A stretch of 64,000 nucleotides of DNA from Setophaga petechia. Taxonomy: Eukaryota > Chordata > Aves > Passeriformes > Parulidae. Of the stretch, positions 20,890 through 33,797 are shown piece by piece; the first letter of the stretch is position 1, and every line of letters starts with the position of its first letter. The translations under genes and the position numbers were made by a program. The notes below the pieces were generated by a model. That model was given only the letters and a program-made list of their open reading frames with translations, was not told where the DNA came from and did no database searches. The stretch is from contig JANCRA010000017.1 of assembly GCA_024362935.1 (NCBI GenBank), forward strand, positions 17,945,001 through 18,009,000, read 5' to 3'.

Positions 20890-21255
20890 TGCAGTGCTGG
20901 AATGATTAGTTAATGAAACGCTGGGGTGATAATGAGGCCATCAAAAATGCGAGTTAAATAATTAATTAACAAAGGTAAAGGACCAGCAAGGAGAGCAGCA
21001 GTCCCAGGGACCTGTCCGGAGGCAGGAGCTGCTGGAATTCCTGACATTCCACATCCCCTCTGAAATGATGGGCTGTGCACAAAGCTTATTACAAATTGCA
21101 GATAAGCTGTAAAAAGCCATAAAAATTCCCCCTGACATTTATTGCCAGCCAGTAGCTCGAGGATGTTGATATATATTGATAACAGTCTGCTTTGTGACAT
21201 TTTCAAAGTTTACTCCTAATTCACTTGCAGAATATGCAAATAGATTTTTTTGTTC
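20890..21255. promoter_or_regulatory. Candidate conserved regulatory element
   Basis: The stretch is dense in homeodomain-like core sites: ATGATTAGTTAATGA, ATTAATTAACAAAGG and GCCATAAAA. It ends with an exact ATGCAAAT octamer (around 21,233-21,240). It also has moderate GC in an AT-rich background and no coding frame. This is the look of a developmental enhancer, but conservation cannot be tested here. Confidence 0.25.
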
Positions 21256-24200
21256 TTCCAAGTCATTAAGTCACTGCAATATCCACCTGTATTTTTAATG
21301 GGTTTTTACCTATTTAACAGATATTCTTCCATGTGTTTTATAGGCTTATCCTCCCAAAAATAGCTTTTCTAATGCTAAAAAAGGTAGATTCTTACAAACT
21401 TTCAAGTTAGTAACTGCAACAAGTGTTTACAGATAGTTTTTATGGCAAGCAATAAATAAGTGTTACTACATAAAACACCTTGAGACAGAAGGGAATTTTA
21501 TGTACAGCACTACATATATTTATATGTGCATGGAGATATTTGTGATATTTTTTAAACAATATCATGACAAGCTCTTTCAAATACCCTTTACAGAGAATTA
21601 TGGCTGGGAGTGGGTTTTATTCCTTCTGAGCTTTCAAACAAGGAGACTGAACAAAGGTGTTTCTTTCAAGTATCATTGAAAATACTGAGGGCAAGGTTTT
21701 ATCTGTGTCACACATGAAAATTCTGCATTTACAATGGGCCTCATTGTACTAATCCAGTCACAGGTTTATTATCTACAGCTCCTTTAGGAAATGTCACAAA
21801 TCCACAGAATGTCCTTGAGCTTTAAATCTTGCATTTTGATCTTTGATTTAACAGATAAAAGATATAAACCTACATTTATCCAGGCAATTCCTCAGTGGCT
21901 GTACATCTGTATTAGCCCAGAAATAGCTTATTCTAGTCAGCATATTGTATAAATTAGGATCAGTAACTTTTATTTCAAAAGAATTTTTTTTTTTAGGCAT
22001 GGAGACAAGAATAGTTGGTCTCAGAATATTCACTGGGGTGGCACACTCCATTTCAGAAAGCCACAGCACACACTTGCAATATGTGTCAGCTGTTTATTTC
22101 TAAGCACAAATATAATGCCATATATATATAAAATACAAAAAATTGTATTTTTTGATCATCAGAAGAAAATGGAGAAACTTCTGAGCAGCAAATGTATATT
22201 TTAAACAATTGCTCCTGAGGTAACAGTGAATTGAAACTAGAGACAATGAAACCCAAAGTGTTACAACGTGAAAAATAAAATATCTGTAAGGTTTTGTCCA
22301 ACATCTTATTAAAAAGTTGATTTCCTCTCTGTTATTTATATTCCATGTAGATCTGATATGTAACCAAGAGTGAGGGAGAACAGTTTGTTCCCATAAAGCC
22401 AGAAAGGCAAAAATAACAAATCCTGTTACCTACATCCTTGTCTCTCCAGAAAAATCACTCTGTGCCAGACCAAAGGACCAAATATATTTGTAAAATGTTT
22501 ATTTTTGCAATAAATGTCTTAGCAATGCTTTAAAAAAATCTTCCTCTGTGAAGAAGAGCAGCTAAAAGTTGAACACTGACTGGATTCAAAGGAAACATGA
22601 GTCACTCAGCACCACCAAATCTGCATTAATTAGGACTTTTTAGTACTGAACTCCACTGGGAGCTATCAAACACATTTGCTACTCATAACCCAAAAGAAAA
22701 ATCCAGTAAAATGAGCATAGGTACCAAGAAAGGGAATTGAAAACAGAGCACTCTGCCCCAAATGAATTAACCCCAGATTCAGAAAACCAAGTTGCAATTT
22801 AGGATAACACCAAGAAGCAAAGAGTAGCTTTGAACTCCCCGTTCCAGGAGATGTAACAGGTCCCAGGAACTGCAAACAGACCAGGCTAAAATAACTTAGA
22901 ATGCTAATAGAGATAAGAATTATCTATTTGCTTTGCTTTTGAATTCAGTCTTGTCCTAAAAATCCTGACACTGAACACTGCCCAGCAATGCCTGGAGCTG
23001 GGGATAGAGCACACACCTAAAACAACCAAAATAAACCTCCCCAATGTATAATTTCAACAGAAAACGGGAACAAAAGAGAGCAAAAAGTGCAAGTTGCAGT
23101 GATCGAGGTGAACATTTGCTGCAGTAAATTGCTGGGGCTTTCAGAGCAGCAATTTCCAGCTCCAGCAGGACAACGTTGTGTTCTGTCAGATACAAGTGTG
23201 GAGAAAAAGGCCCTTGAGCCAAGGGGGAAATGCTTTGTGTGAGAGGCAGGGGAGCATCCCCAGCCCCAGCCAGCCCTGGCACTGCCCTGGGAGGATGCAC
23301 TCACAGCCAGAGCCATCCTGCCCCAATGAGCTGCTTTTCCATCCTTACACCCAGGAAACAGCATCACTGAGAATCAGGCCTGAAAAAGTACTTATAGTTC
23401 AAAGGCACAGTTTTAAAAAAATTAATTTCAAGAAAATTTCCCCATTATTTCACATTTTGCTTCCAAAATATTGAATTTATTGAAATATACAAAAACTGTT
23501 CTAGTTTGAATGATTCTAGGTGTTTCATTCTTTGCTCTGCTTCTGCAGACTTTGCTAAAGCCACATAAAATTGTACGTGGGTATTTATAATATTTACTAC
23601 TGCCACTAAAGAGCAAACTAGACTGCCTAAATAACTTTATTTACGAGCACAGAAACAATTTTCAGCAAGACACCAGTGCTGATTCTTTGGTTACAGAATT
23701 GTGTGTTCCAGGAACTTTTCAGACTTAAGGTTATGGGGAAAAAGCATATCCAGGCTACAAATAAACCCCAAAAAGGGATGGGACAAAAGTCCCACACAAT
23801 CTGCACATTAAGAGACCAAACTATTCAACTCATGCACCCAACCCCTAGTGAGAGATTCTGTCTGGGGAACTGGAATAATTAAAGCTGGAAGTTCTTGTTG
23901 CCTGGTTATCTCAGTTGACAAATATTGAATTCCTTATTTCCCTGGTCTTTAACTTCAGATATGTGTGAAATAAATGAAGAAATAAAGCTTTTTCTAATTT
24001 AAACATTTAGTTGATTGTGGAGAGTGCATTGATTGCACCGTGGTATTAATTAAAAATTGCATGGTTTAGTGTAAGCCATCACAAGATAGACTTGGGTTTA
24101 AAAAAACCAAGCAAGTTTCAGCCACTTTGTAGAGCAAATGCACAGTGAAGTCCTTACCCCATTGCTGGAGGTAAAATGCAGTGAAATCATGGGCCAAGCA

Positions 24201-27200
24201 AAACTCCTTCTTCTTTAGCTCAAATGGATCAACAGAAAAATAACTAAAATGCCATTTTTGATGGGTCTGGCTCAATGCAATTCTGAGGCAAACCCACACT
24301 TCTCCCCCTTCATATTCCCTATGTAAGGCTGCCATATTTGCCTTTACTCTTTTTAGAACCATGCCTTATTCTACTATTATTTCAGCATTAACTCTGATAT
24401 TTGATCATATTATAAGCCTCTTTTTTTTCCATTTATGCTGATAAAAGATTGCAAAAGCAGAGGAATTATGGACCTTTGGTAATGAGAGCTGGCTCTACCA
24501 GCAGAACATCACCCCACTGCAACATTTAAAGCAGAATCAGTTTATTTTGGGTTCTGATTGCAACTCCAAATAGAGCTTAAAATATATCAAAAAAACCAAA
24601 GAAACATAATTAATATTTCAAGAAAAAGCAAAGCCCAACAAAATACACACAGAGGAATTTGTGAAACCTGTGCTTTTTGCATATAGTCCAGCAAAACTGG
24701 AAAAGTAGTGACAAATGACTCTTGTTCTTACTATTTGAGACATAATCTTCCAAATTATTTTCAGTTTAAGCTGTTTGAGAGCTGAAGAACCAAGAAAAAT
24801 ATTCCTGGGCAAGCACACTACGATGTTTGGAGGGGAGTGGGGATTCTATTTCTAAAGTAACCACAAGACTCACACACTGCACTATTCCTGCATTTTTTTT
24901 TTCTTTAAGGTGACGTTTATTCCATTAAGGTATTTAAAGTTTTCTGCACCTATTTAGAAGAATTTAAAAGAAACACAAAGACAGTAGAGTTGGTGCTGCC
25001 ACTGTAGCAGTGAGCAAAGCTTTGTGAAGGTTTAGCCTGATTTTCATTTTGTGCAGAAGGCACAAAGGTCAGGATGGATTGCCTCGAGGCCATCAGTGGC
25101 ACAAGTTTGTGCCTCCTGCTGCCCAGACATCCCAGGGCTCCCCAGGCAGGTGGTTCAGGAGCTGAGCTCCCTCCCTGCCTTCACAAACCCCACACCAGGG
25201 CAATATTGGCCCAACAGGCAGAGCACAGGGCTGAATTGCAACTTTTCCCCCCACATTATTCTGGTTTTTGATGGTGGGCATGGGCACGTGAAACTCTCCA
25301 AAGATGTGACCCAGTTCAATGCTAAATGCTCAAAGATTTTTTCTTTGTCCTATGCAATATCTATGTTAGAACACTTGGATTTTAGAATTGCTGTGTCTAA
25401 CCCGACACTGATAGCAGAGACAGACTAAAGCACCACTGCATCCTTTCTCTGAAATGAAATTTATTTAGTGAGGACAGAGACCAGAGGAAATTGGAAATGC
25501 TGGTTACAGAGCCACCCCACAATAGTTTTTAACATCTCATCCTCGTTGAAGAAAAGATGTAGTCATGTGGAATTAATGCACAGCATTAATAACAGTGTGG
25601 ATTTGTGAAAGGAAAGATGCAGGAGAAAGGATCTCCATTCATTTCCTTTTGTAATGTCCTCACTGTGGAAGTGTGGTATTTCTTTATTTCAGTGATAAAT
25701 CTAGAAACACTTAAGCTATTACAAAGAATTACATCCTATTGATGAAATGCTGCAGAGCTGTTCTATTGCAGTCTAATGGGAAAAAGACACAGTGAAGAAT
25801 AACAAATTATATCAAGACAAACATCTTCATTAGCTAGATTCTATTCTAATTCTATTGTAAATTTTGTAGCACTATTCCAAACTGTTTCATTTAACACAGG
25901 GATTCAAACTACAGCCATCCAGTATCTGCTACAATATTTCAAAGTGCAGAACCCTGATCCTATTCCCCTTAAATTCTCATTTACTATAGACAGAACACAG
26001 TATGAAAATTAGCTTTGATTATCATTTGTACCTTCACCTCTGGGAGATGAGGAATATCTGGGAATCTGCCATGCATAACAAAATTTTCCTCTCATTCACC
26101 TCATTTCCCTGCTTCACTTTGACCCATCCCTTCTTAACAATCAGCAATAAAAACCTGTGGAAGATACCTTAAGCAATAACTTTTTGAGATTTTCTGGAGC
26201 AATCAGTATCTCTTGGCTAAAGATTTTATAGATTTGTTTCCATGTCTGAATTTGTTAAAATTTCCAGTACTCAGAAATGCCCATAATACGGAGCAGCTGG
26301 AAGAAGAGAAATAGACAGTCCAATAATTTAATTTTAATAATTCTAAGAACAGTCTGTGGTCTAGGCAGACAAGAAAAGCTGCATTTTTTTTCTTGTTCTT
26401 GACAGATTAGACCAGTCCCATAATATGCCAAACTAACCTCTAGTACAAGTAACATCTTTACATGTTTGTTTTCTTCTAAGACTTAAACTACAAAGAAAAA
26501 TTCCCTTCTAAAATATCAACAAGATGTTTTAGTATCTCCAAGTCCTTGAATTCTAGAATCTCCCAATCCTTAAATTTGGCTACAGCTGAATTTACAGCAG
26601 AGCAGGGCTAAACAGAGGATGAGTTTTCCCAAAAGGAGATTGTTCTTTTGGGAAAAGCAGAGCTGCCAGCCACAGCAGTTCTGGCAAGAGGAGAAGCAAA
26701 TTCTGGTTCAAGAAAGAAGCCTGGAGAGTAAAATCCTCACATCCTTGTGTCCCCTTCCATGAACTGATTGAAATGCCACAATACCAAAATGTATGATGCT
26801 GTTAAAAAGTATTTTTGGTTTAAAGTCCATGCTTAAAACTAATATTTAATAATTATTTGCTTCAGTAACATATTAATTCTTACTAAATATATCTTGTGCA
26901 TCTATAGAAGTCTGAAGATGCATTTTGGAGTCTTGTCCCTGTAGCAGGGAAGGTTTCCAAGCACACAACCTGTGACACATCAGACCTCAAGTATTGGGAA
27001 AATTGTGGTCCAAGAGCAGGCCAGGATCTGTAACAAAACCTCTGCCCAGGGTTCCACTTCCAGATTCCTACTGCACCTCTTTAATTCATATTTAATACAT
27101 TCAGCACCTTAGGATTTGGTAAATAATTCTGTTACTTGTAGGAAGAGAAATGATGGCCCTTGTTGCTGTTTGGTTAAAAAGAGTTCATCTTAGCTCCTCA

Positions 27201-27310
27201 TGGTACAGAGATCCCCCAAAGGTGAATTTTTCCCTCTATGATACTGATCAATAGAGAAAACATCCACAGCTGGGAGAGTTTCCAGTAAAACCTGTGATCT
27301 CTGAGCGACC
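21256..27310. other. Non-coding DNA without assigned features
   Basis: Mostly AT-rich unique sequence with GC-richer islands at 23,150-23,340 and 25,090-25,260. Short frames occur throughout, but none combines protein-like composition with splice signals. No transposon ends were recognised. Confidence 0.4.
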
Positions 27311-28070
27311 TCAAGCAAGAAAAGTGGGAAAAAAAAAGGGGAAAAAAAAAAAAAGGAGGAAAAAAAAAAAAAGGAGTGAAAAAAAAAGGAGGAAAAAAAA
27401 AAAAAAGGTGTGAAAAAAAAAGGAGAAAAAAAAAAAGGAGTGAAAAAAAAAAAGGAGGAAAAAAACCGGAGGAGTGAAAAAAAAGGGAAAAAAAAAAAAA
27501 GGAAGAAGAAAAAAGGGGGCGGGGCCACCAAAGGGGGGCGGGGATACAAGGGGGGCGGGGATACAAGGGGGGGCGGGGATACAAGGGGGGCGGGGATACA
27601 AGGGGGGGCGGGGATACAAGGGGGGCGGGGATACAAGGGGGGCGGGGATACAAGGGGGCGGGGATACAAGGGGGCGGGGATACAAGGGGGCGGGGATACA
27701 AGGGGGCGGGGATACAAGGGGGCGGGGATAAAAGGGGGCGGGGATAAAAGGGGCGGGGATAAAAGGGGGGCGGGGATAAAAGGGGGCGGGGATAAAAGGG
27801 GGCGGGGATAAAAGGGGGCGGGGATAAAAGGGGCGGGGATAAAAGGGGGCGGGGATAAAAGGGGGGCGGGGATAAAAGGGGGCGGGGATAAAAGGGGGGC
27901 GGGGATAAAAGGGGGGGCGGGGATAAAAGGGGGGCGGGGATAAAAGGGGGCAGGGATAAAAGAAGGGAAATAAAAATAATTAAAAAAAGAATAAAAAAAA
28001 AGGAAGAAAAAATAAGGAAGAAAATAAAAGAAGAAAGAAAAAGAAGAAAAAAAAAGGAAGAGACAGGGCA
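27311..28070 (+). repeat. Purine-rich GC-box/ATAAAAG minisatellite array
   Basis: It has three zones. From 27,325 to about 27,515 there is A-rich sequence with GGAGG and GGAGTG interruptions. From about 27,525 to 27,960 there are about 26 tandem units of 16-19 bp, each GGGGCGGGG followed by ATACAAG (first ~11) or ATAAAAG (last ~15). From 27,960 to 28,066 it returns to A-rich purine sequence. The plus strand is almost entirely purine. The long proline- or phenylalanine-rich frames through it are by-products of the repeat. Confidence 0.95.
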
Positions 28071-30404
28071 GTGCAGGGAACACGTTTCTGTGAAACTTCT
28101 ACAGTTCTGCCTGAATGGCAAGGAATTCCAGGAGAAAACTCACACCTTAGGAAAGGGACACAGAAGACAAAATTGTCCTTCTTTATGATCAAAAAAACAC
28201 TTCTTAATCCAGGAAAACCAAAAAACAGCACATGGCTGAGAGGAGAAATGTGACCTAAGCAGAGAATTCAGCCCTGGAATAGAGACTGGATGAGGAACAT
28301 CAAGGAGTGTCTCATTCACACAAAATCTTCTTTTAATCTCTGAAAATGATAAAAGAGTCTCTTTTTTCAAACAGGCATTTTCCCCTGTGATTAACACAAA
28401 ATGAGAGAGGCATGCATCCCAGCAATTTGATTTTCAGCTACCAAAACACCCCAGGGAAACACTGAAAGGTCCCAAAGACAGCAGCAACATGGAATCCCTG
28501 GGCTTGGTTTTAGCTGGGGGGGTCTCTTTATGGGAGCTGGAAAATTAGAATTTGGGGTTGGTTGGGAGTTTAGAGAGATTTTTTTGGCTCAGAATTTTGG
28601 GTGAAATGTAAAGATCTATAAAAACTACATTTCTTTCCTGAGTTCTACTAATTTTCAATATGAAATACAGAAAGTGCTGGAAAGCCCAGAGCACACATCA
28701 AAACAGATTTTAACCTTTCTTATCAATGACAAGATATTTTTCTCCTTTTTTTTTTTTTTTTTTGAGAGGTGTTGTCCTTTTAACACTCGTAGAAACATCA
28801 AATACTGGTTTGATACTTTTGTTAGGATTGTTCTATTCAACAACATTATTATCCAGGCAGTGATGTACAGAAATCAATACCACAAAGTGGAGGTGTTAAA
28901 CAGGAAATTGTGAGATCAAACAGAATATTTCATTACCCTTCCCAGATGCATGTTTTTGTTTTGTTTTTAATCTGCTCCACTAATGATCAAAAATATCAGA
29001 ATCACAGTCTGTGGCTTGAATTTTAAAATACAATTATCAAAGAGTGCTTTCTTGAACATCATTATTTTCCTGTACTTTGTAGGAATTTGCAGCCTGTCAC
29101 GTCTGTGGATTAAGTATTTCCCAATATGCAAGGTGAATCACAGAAATACCATTAAGGTAAATAAAGTAAACCCAGAATTTTTCTTGTCTTTAAGAGGATT
29201 TTGACACCCCCCATCCATTTCTGCAACCATCTTTCTGCCTTCAGAACTGAAGGGAAAATAGCCTCAAAAACATTGGAAAATTTACCTGTAAACATGTAAT
29301 GAGGAAATAAATATCTGATTTCTCTGCCCAAAAACTAAAGTCCAAAGCAAAATAAGAGTGGTGACCCCTGAAAATGGGATGTGGTGAGAGGCACTGGAAG
29401 CCAAACCTCCAGTGAAATCCAAGTCCCAGCCCTGTCTAACCACAGCTATAATTCCATGAACTGATATTTTTACACCCAGAAACAGAACATAATAAGGAAA
29501 AAATAAAGGGAAGATTTACTCAGAGACTTTATCTGTGTTACTTTTCACTGTCTTAAATGTAAATACTGAAGAAAGAGCATTCTTAGGCAAAATTTCCTTG
29601 GAGGGAAAATTTTAAAAAAAGAGATAAAAGAAGACATGGGGCCTTGTAGGTTATTTTTACTCACCAGCTAACTAAAGGCCATTCTCAATGAAAGTTTCTC
29701 CCCAAGAAAGCACCAATTACAACAGAGAAACTACAGCTCCTTTAAACCACAGCACTGTAGAACTCTTGGCTCCTGCATATTAACATTTCTTAGAAATTCT
29801 ATTGCATTTTTTAACTTTTCAGGGAGTTTAAATGTCTAAGTTAGATTATATGAATAATGTAGGATTGCTAAATTGTCCTTCTCTCTATACTGACTGGAGA
29901 GGAAATCTAAATGAATTACACATCAGTGATTTATCTAGAGACCATGGTCTGAATATCCAACCATTTCAGTGTTACTTTGGTTCATAAAGATTGAGAATGT
30001 CTGCTTTCAGTTTGTTAGGAGAACTAGATCCTGAGGAAATTCTGCCTTTATTTTCACCACAGAAACTGATTGAAAGCTCAGTGAAAAGCACAGGTACATT
30101 TAAATCTGACCTCGTTTGGCTGCTCCACTTCTCAAATATTTACTTACAGAGCACAACACCCAGGTGCCCTCGAGCTGGGAGGGCACACTAAGGGAATAAG
30201 CAGCCATAAATTCCACATGCACAGGGCTTGTATGAGGGGAAGCAGGACAGCCATGCAGAATTAGCCAGAATAGAACTGCAAATAACTGCAAATAACTGTT
30301 TTATGGGGGATGGAAGGTGAGGAACTGGGGTGTGCAGCTCTTGGGGTGTTGTTGTAGGGGTGTTGGTGGCAGGGGCTGTGCTGCTCCCAGCAGGGGCTGT
30401 TGCG
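28071..30404. other. Non-coding DNA without assigned features
   Basis: AT-rich unique sequence with an 18-base poly-T run near 28,746-28,763. Nothing coding or transposon-like was recognised. Confidence 0.4.
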
Positions 30405-30466
30405 AGGGAAGTTTTTTACTAAAAGAGCCATAAAGTACTGCAATTATCTGCCTCAGGAGGTGGTGG

Positions 30467-31099
30467 TGATGCCTTGTGAAGGCTGACCTAGAACAGAGGC
30501 TGGATGGAGCTAAAGAATAAAGCAGGGATTTATTAAAAGGCCTCAATAGATCCACCTGGGGCAGCACCAGAGCCCAGCCAGGGCTGCACCAAGATGAGCC
30601 AAAATGGGCTCAAAATGAACCCAAGATGAACCAAAATGGTCCCAAAATGAACCCAAGATGAACCAAAATGGTCCCAAAATGCACCCAAGATGAACCAAAA
30701 TGGTCCCAAAATGCACCCAAGATGAACCAAAATGAACCCAAGATGAACCAAAATGGTCCCAAAATGAACCCAAGATGAACCAAAGTGGCCCCAAAATGCA
30801 CGAGCGCTCTCGGTGTCTCTCACTTTGACCAGTTCTGCTCCATTTGCATCTTGGAATTAATTGTCCAGTTATAGTTTTAGGTTATGATTCTCCATACATG
30901 TTTTTCTCTCTCCAGCCCATGGTGTTTGTGCCCTTGGGCTGAGATTTGGATCATTTGTCCTTGGTCCCAGCTGGAGCAGGAATTGTTTTGTCTCTCTGCT
31001 CTGTGCACAGAGCTCACCATCCCATATTATAAATCCCAGACCCACACACTAAAGCAGCACAGAATGTGAAAAATATAAAAGCCAAAGCCTGAGGAATCA
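30467..31099 (-). mobile_element. LTR-like element, copy B, solo LTR nested in CR1
   Basis: On the minus strand it begins TGATTCC and ends GGCATCA, the TG...CA ends of an LTR. GTGG flanks both sides (30,463-30,466 and 31,100-31,103) as a 4-bp target duplication, and CR1 sequence resumes across the gap, so the 633-bp length is well supported. AATAAA occurs near 30,533 in TTTTAATAAATCCC, about 70 bases before the 3' end. It is colinear with copy A at 622-1,443. A 4-bp duplication suggests a gammaretrovirus-like (class I) source; that part is inference. Confidence 0.7.
30590..30796 (-). repeat. 32-bp minisatellite inside LTR copy B
   Basis: Units with AAAATGGTCCCAAAATG and ACCCAAGATGAACC repeat at a 32-bp period about six times, with some partial units. 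Copy A has no such repeat at the matching place. The minus-strand frames of about 60-95 codons through it (HFG-, HLG-type repeats) are by-products. Confidence 0.9.
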
Positions 31100-31236
31100 G
31101 TGGAGTCCCCATCCCTGGGTGTGTTTAACAAAGCCTGGATGTGGCACTGGTGCCATGGTTTAGTGGAGGTGTTAGGCTGGGTTGGACTCAGTGATCTTAA
31201 AGGTCTCTTCCAACCCAGTGATTCTGTTCTCAGGTG

Positions 31237-32703
31237 CCAGAGAGCCTCAGAGCAGGGGCTGGCAGATCCCTGCCACACAGCCCTGCAGCCCAAGACACCC
31301 AGCAGATGCACTTTTGATGTATCATCAGATTCTCTTTTGCATTTACTCATTGGAGATCAAAGCATTGACACAGGGGATGAAAAATTGCTGGATCTGTTCC
31401 ATCATGGGGGTTCTTTGATCAGAGGCTACACTCCAAAAAGAACAAAATAATTTCTTTATGATGCCTCAGTGCACTTGCTGGACCCAAAACCCTCTGGATG
31501 GAGGCTTTGCCAGCTCCCACAAGCAGTGCTGGATCCTTGTTTGCACCTTGATAAATTTTCTCTGGACATTGTCGTGGATCACTGACTATGGAAATTGCTG
31601 CTGTATCTAAATTTGCACAGGTGGTAAATCTGGTGTCTGTAAAAAAACAGAGTCACAAGAATTCCTCAGCCTGCTTCAGCAGGTCTGTGCAAATTCAAGA
31701 GTTCATGTTCTCACCACCTCCTGGCCTGTAATGGTCAGATTGGAGTTTTAGCAGAATGCATTGTGAGGCAAGTCCCCAGTGCTCCACAAAAACAATACCT
31801 TAAAATGGGCAACACTTCTGGAAATCCCAAATTATAAAAAATTTCTATCAAAAGATATGGCTTAAAGCAGACAAGATCAATAGGTGGAAATTCTTCCTTC
31901 CCTTCAGGAGACACCAATTCCTGCCTTGTCCTTCAGTCAATGTGGTTGAATATTAATCACAAAATACTCATAATATTTGCAAATTCTGAACTTAAAATTT
32001 AAATTTCTGTTCTGTTCCAAAACCTACTTATTGTTACAACACCAGGAAAAAAAAATCAGGATACAACACTTAAATTAAAAAAAAAAAATAAAATCACTAA
32101 CTGCAGCTTGCCCCCTCCACCTCCCTGGTCATGGCATTGAGATGTGGTGAGAGATGTAAAATTATTGGGAGAGTTTGATGTTTTTTTCTAAACTGATGTG
32201 AGCATAATACAAGCTGTGATTCTTGATCCTCCCCTTGCACTGGTTGTATTTTCAGTAACAAAGGCACTTGCTGTGCTAAATGTAAGAGATGTTTAGCAGT
32301 GCAGTCTCCTCAATATTGGCCAGCGAGTAAAAGTTTTATCTGTGAAAAATCTCAAAGCGAGGCAACACCTCCTGGTTTATCTTTTGTGCTCCAACTCAGG
32401 ACATTTTTCTATTTTAACTGCAACTGCTCAGGAGTGCTGTATGAGCTCCAAAACAGCAGAGCTGTGCTGAGGCCCCAGCAGCAGCCATGGCCTTGGGCAA
32501 GCTGGGGCCTGGAGCCCACAATAAACAGCACTCAGGGCTCAAACAGCTCATCCTGAAAATAAAACATCATTTACAAGGGAAGAGAACCACAGCAAAGAGC
32601 TGCAGCTGCACAGGACAGGAGAGGAGCTCCTGCCTTGCTGCTTCCCCCTCCCTGGGAGCCTCTCACACCCTGAGGGGCACAGGCTGAGGAGTTTGGCTTC
32701 CCT
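31237..32703. other. Non-coding DNA without assigned features
   Basis: Unique sequence, with poly-A runs near 32,048 and 32,078. Nothing coding was recognised. Confidence 0.4.
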
Positions 32704-32996
32704 CTGAGTGCAAAGCCATTTACAGCACTCCCCCAGCACAGATTCTCTCAGATTATTTAGTTCCTACACAAGCACCAAGCTCACAGAGATTATTTTAAGG
32801 TCAGAGTGTAAAGCCATTTATAGCACTCCCCCAGCACAGATTCTCTCAGATTATTTAGTTCCTACACAAGCACCAAGCTCACAGAGATTATTTTAAGGTC
32901 AGAGTGTAAAGCCATTTATAGCACTCCCCCAGCACAGATTCTCTCAGATTATTTAGTTCCTGCACAAGCACCAAGCTCACAGAGATTATTTTAAGT
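32704..32996 (+). repeat. 98-bp tandem triplication
   Basis: Three head-to-tail copies with a period of exactly 98 bp (AAAGCCATTT at 32,712, 32,810 and 32,908). Copies differ at only a few positions, such as TACAGC versus TATAGC and CTACAC versus CTGCAC. High identity implies a recent local amplification. Confidence 0.93.
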
Positions 32997-33690
32997 TTAG
33001 AGATGTACAAGGGGTCAAGGAAGGAGTTCAGAGACTCAGTTTATGCATTCCAGTTTTACATCACTGCCCTAACAGGATGTCCAAGGCACAGCACAGAGGT
33101 CAGACAAAGCTTTTTCCCCTAAGCCATGGTCCCCCCTTGATTCTCTTCAGACATTGAATCTCAGGATCTCATCATCCAAGTACTCCTAGTTGTAGGAAGT
33201 ACAACCAGTTTTATCTGTATCCTCAGTCCCTCACTCTTTTAATCTTTTTTTTTCCCTCCAGATCTGTGACTCAGGAGAGTCCTTTCATTAAGCAGTGCTT
33301 AGATGTAGGTGGCTTAGTGCTTAACAAGTAAATTCATGGTGGTGGTGTGATCTGTACCACTGATCAATAAAAGAACAAGTGAATCTTTATTAATAAACCC
33401 TGGTGCATCTCTGAAAGTACTTCAAACCAGGATCAAACTGGAGGGTATTGACAGTACCAGCATATCCCACTCTGTCTGACACTGAACTGAGTTCAAAAGT
33501 GACCTGACTTCAATATCACAGGTTCCAGCAAGATTACAGCAGTCACATCCTAATTTTTACTTACTTCAAACTCACACTGAATTGCTTTGGCATGGAAAAA
33601 AAAAATCAATATACATAACTGGTAGAACAGTTTTAAGGAAATTATGCTTTTTATGTTTATAACTACCTGCAGTTCACTTGTTAAAGGGAG
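32997..33690. other. Non-coding DNA without assigned features
   Basis: Unique AT-rich sequence between the triplication and a CR1 fragment. Nothing coding was recognised. Confidence 0.4.
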
Positions 33691-33691
33691 G

Positions 33692-33797
33692 TTTCACAGA
33701 ATGCTTTGGGTTAGAAGGGACTTTAAAGATCATCTTTCAACCCCCTGCCATGGGCAGGGACACCTTCCATTAGCCCAGATTGCTCCAACCCCACCCA
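33692..33797 (-). mobile_element. CR1 LINE fragment
   Basis: Plus-strand text TCACAGAATGCTTTGGGTTAG, then AAGATCATC, CCCCTGCCATGGGCAGGGA and CACCTTCCATTAG matches the complement of the CR1 3' region. It is 5'-truncated and lacks the terminal octamers. Confidence 0.75.

Larger units (their letters stand above)
30405..31236 (+). mobile_element. CR1 LINE fragment split by an LTR insertion
   Basis: The left part (about 30,405-30,466) ends ATCTGCCTCAGGAGGTGG and the right part (31,100-31,236) continues GTGGAGTCCCCATCCCTGG, then GGATGTGGCACTGGTGCCAT and a GTTGGACTCAGTGATCTTAA tail ending CAGTGATTCTG. Together they follow the CR1 3' region in order, with only GTGG repeated at the break. The LTR between them (30,467-31,099) is therefore a nested insertion. 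The left limit of the CR1 is approximate. Confidence 0.75.

Noticed and set aside
24066..24362. 98-codon minus-strand frame with some protein-like stretches
   Set aside because: No recognised motif, splice signal or neighbouring exon; such lengths are expected by chance in 64 kb.
27190..28121. Two overlapping 300-codon minus-strand frames rich in Pro and Phe
   Set aside because: They translate a tandem array and its poly-purine flanks; the repeat keeps all frames free of stops and there is no domain.
28746..28763. Poly-T run as a transcription terminator
   Set aside because: Poly-T tracts are common in this AT-rich vertebrate DNA and there is no RNA polymerase III gene upstream.
30533..30823. 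Minus-strand HFG/HLG-repeat frames
   Set aside because: By-products of the 32-bp repeat inside LTR copy B.
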